This document shows positions 61,933-64,000 of a stretch of DNA of 64,000 nucleotides, piece after piece; position 1 is the first letter of the stretch; every line of letters begins with the position of its first letter. The translations under genes and the position numbers were made by a program. Under the pieces are notes generated by a model. It had not been told where the DNA came from and searched no databases. It was given only the letters and a program-made list of their open reading frames with translations. Origin of the DNA: Gossypium raimondii (lineage: Eukaryota > Streptophyta > Magnoliopsida > Malvales > Malvaceae); assembly GCF_025698545.1 (NCBI RefSeq), contig NC_068569.1, positions 6,014,001 through 6,078,000 of the forward strand. Direction: 5' to 3'.

Positions 61933-63889
61933 TGTAACACACCTAACCCGTATCCATCATCAGAACAGGGTTACAGAACATTACTAGAACTTACAGAACA
62001 AATACAGTTAATTCATATCATTTACTATTCATATCTGAAACTAAACATATTCAATCATATTGCCCCTCAAATGGCCCCTCGAGGTCCAAATTATGCGTTA
62101 GAAACAAGTCGGGACTAAGCCGAGAACTTAAGAAATTTTTCACAAAAATTCAAAATTTTCCTTATGTGCAGGAGACACACACCCGTGTGCCCAGACCGTG
62201 TGGTTCACACAGCCAAGTGACACACCCGTGTCTCAGGCCGTGTGGGCATTCGATGTGGAGCACACGGCCGTGTCTCAGCCCATGTCCAATTTAGGTTGCA
62301 TACTGACTTAGTCATACAGCCGAGCCATACGCCCGTGTGCTAGGCCGTGTGAGCATACTGACTTGCATAATTAAGGTACAGCGTTCACACGGCCAAGTCA
62401 CACACCAGTCTCTTTGCCCGTGTGAAAATACCTAAGCATTCTGTTTTGAAATTTTAAGATGCAGGGGACACACTGCCGAAACACACGCCCAGGTGCTAGG
62501 CCGTGTGTCACACACGGCTGAGACACACGCCCGTTTCTCTACTTGTGTGGACAAAATAAGATCATTTCCAAGCCTTACTTCTCACCAAACTTATCTTCCA
62601 CCCATATCAACATTTTAACACATTCATCCACCAATTCAAGATATTTAAACCACTGTTTCTTACGTCACTAAAAATCGAGCTATTACAATTATTAGGAAGC
62701 TCCGGATAGCTATATATCAGGAAGTTCAAGCGAGCCATATAACAGGGAGCTCACGAGGAGCCATATATCGGGACGCTCATAAAGAGCTGCGGTATGTCCG
62801 CAATATATTCAGGATCAATACCAATTATATAACAGGACGCTCACCAAGAACTGCGGTATATTCATAACATATGCACGATCAATACCGATCGGGATGCTCG
62901 TAGTAACTATATAACGAGAAGCTCGAGAGCGCTTATAACAAGATGCTCTTTCAAGTTATGGTGTGTCCGCAACATATGCAGGACCACAACCAGCACGAAA
63001 AATCATGTATCCATCGAATTTCATTTATTCAAACGGAACTCATTATTTATCGAGCATTATCGGACATGTGATCAATTTGATACATAAAGCATTTACGCAA
63101 TTCACATATACAACATTCAATTCAAGCATATAAATATAGACAATTTAGTTACACGAACTTAATTTGACACTTGCTCGTATATAAAAATCTACTGATCTGA
63201 CACTTTTTATTTTCTTCGATCTAGCTCATTATTTGATAATTTTGGATCTATATAAATGAATTTAACAGCAATTTAACACATTTCATATCCAATTCAATCT
63301 AATTTACATATTAGGAAAAAGTAACATTTTTCCCCTATACTTTTGATTAATTCCAATTTCATCCCTAGGCGCGGAAAATGAAATTCATGCAATTTAATCA
63401 TTATTCCAAGCCTAAGCAAAATTTTCATATAACATTTAGAACCCTATATTTCACAAAATTCAGAAATTTTCCATGAATTTTACATCTTTTCAATTTAGTC
63501 CTAAAATCACAATTTCTTGAAAATTTCCTTTACAAAAGTTATCTATCTATCAACAACCTTTCATTTTCTACCATAAATTTCAAAATTTCAGCATACTTAT
63601 CCATGGTAAAATTTTAATACTTTGATAACTTTGCAAATCAATCCCCAAATTAACTAGATTAAGTTATTACGATCTCGAAATATAAAAATTACTAAAAACG
63701 GGATATGATTGCAATTTGGTCCTTTCTATAGTTAAACATGTAATCGGTATAACTTTCGTAACGAAATTTTCATATGAATTCTCTATCATAATGCAGACCA
63801 TGCAATAATATTAAAATAAATTTTCTTTCTGACTCGAATTTGTAGGCCCGAAACTACTATTCAAATTTCATTGAAAACGGGCTGTTACA
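61933..63889 (-). mobile_element. Ty3/gypsy-type solo LTR
   Basis: 1957 bp with TG..CA ends (TGTAACACACC on +, ..GGGCTGTTACA), so on the minus strand it begins TGTAACAGCCCG and ends GGTGTGTTACA. Flanked by the identical 5-mer ACATA at 61928-61932 and 63890-63894. No polyprotein frame, primer-binding site or second LTR lies between, so this is one LTR left after recombination. The GC-richer middle (62170-62540) is dense in CACACGGCCGTGT-type words and 62700-62990 has degenerate CGGGACGCTC / GCGGTATGTCCGCAA units; both are, from memory, usual in cotton gypsy LTRs. Confidence 0.85.
62170..62540. repeat. Palindromic CACACGGCCGTGT-type word array in the LTR
   Basis: More than a dozen variants of CACACCCGTGT, CACACGGCCGTGT and GCCGTGTGnn follow one another at irregular spacing, many self-complementary. 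Confidence 0.75.
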
Positions 63890-64000
63890 ACATAAAATAT
63901 AAAAATAAACATTTTCTTATCATGTTTTTTGTTCCAACAGTCTCCCTCAATTCACATCCCTATCTTATGTCTTTACGCTCTTGCATACCTAAATTATGTT

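Noticed and set aside
62170..62540. Possible CRISPR-like repeat array
   Set aside because: The words vary in sequence and spacing, no unique spacers of constant length exist, and the context is a plant LTR.

Overview
The window reads as nuclear DNA of a dicot plant. It is AT-rich (often above 70% between genes), the genes have many GT..AG introns, and the proteins belong to plant-only families (IQD, BSL, FAF-like, BELL homeodomain). A cotton-type Ty3/gypsy solo LTR full of CACACGGCCGTGT-like words and several small repeat families suggest Gossypium or a close Malvaceae relative. That species call is inference from recall of repeat style, not from a database search.

Layout. (1) 1-4031, +: the 3' five exons of an IQ67-domain (IQD) calmodulin-binding protein; its start lies outside the window. 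(2) 5623-6696, +: a single-coding-exon GT14-type (Branch / core-2/I-branching-like) glycosyltransferase with a 3'UTR intron. (3) 8.1-13.5 kb: gene-poor, AT-rich, with palindromic and SINE-like repeats. (4) 14594-23968, +: a complete 21-exon BSL2/BSL3-type Kelch + PPP phosphatase of brassinosteroid signalling, with a structured, uORF-bearing leader and a Tourist-like MITE in intron 13. (5) 25687-29928, -: a complete 9-exon DNAJC8-type J-domain protein, tail to tail with BSL. (6) 31778-33235, -: FAF-like protein, with TATA box and 5'UTR intron. (7) 33.5-50 kb: about 16 kb without a recognisable intact gene; it holds a 5'-truncated LINE with an 18-bp target duplication, an hAT-type MITE with an 8-bp duplication and GC-rich inverted ends, and a palindromic element. 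(8) 50575-51816, +: intronless-CDS U-box E3 ligase of the PUB22/23/24 group. (9) 54048-56900, -: complete 4-exon BLH1-type BELL homeodomain gene, tail to tail with PUB. (10) 57.5-64 kb: intergenic, with an intact-looking tRNA-derived SINE and a 1957-bp gypsy solo LTR flanked by ACATA.

The genes are not an operon or a cluster with one job; each has its own promoter. Several touch hormone, calcium and stress signalling (IQD, BSL, PUB), others meristem/organ patterning (BLH1, FAF-like) or RNA processing (DNAJC8). I found no previously undescribed multi-gene system. The best novelties are structural: a recent 124-bp tandem duplication that copies a splice donor inside DNAJC8, a tRNA-derived SINE family with three copies in the window, and the structured BSL leader. 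Exon joins were worked out by hand from splice sites, reading phase and remembered family sequence; no alignment or expression data were available.
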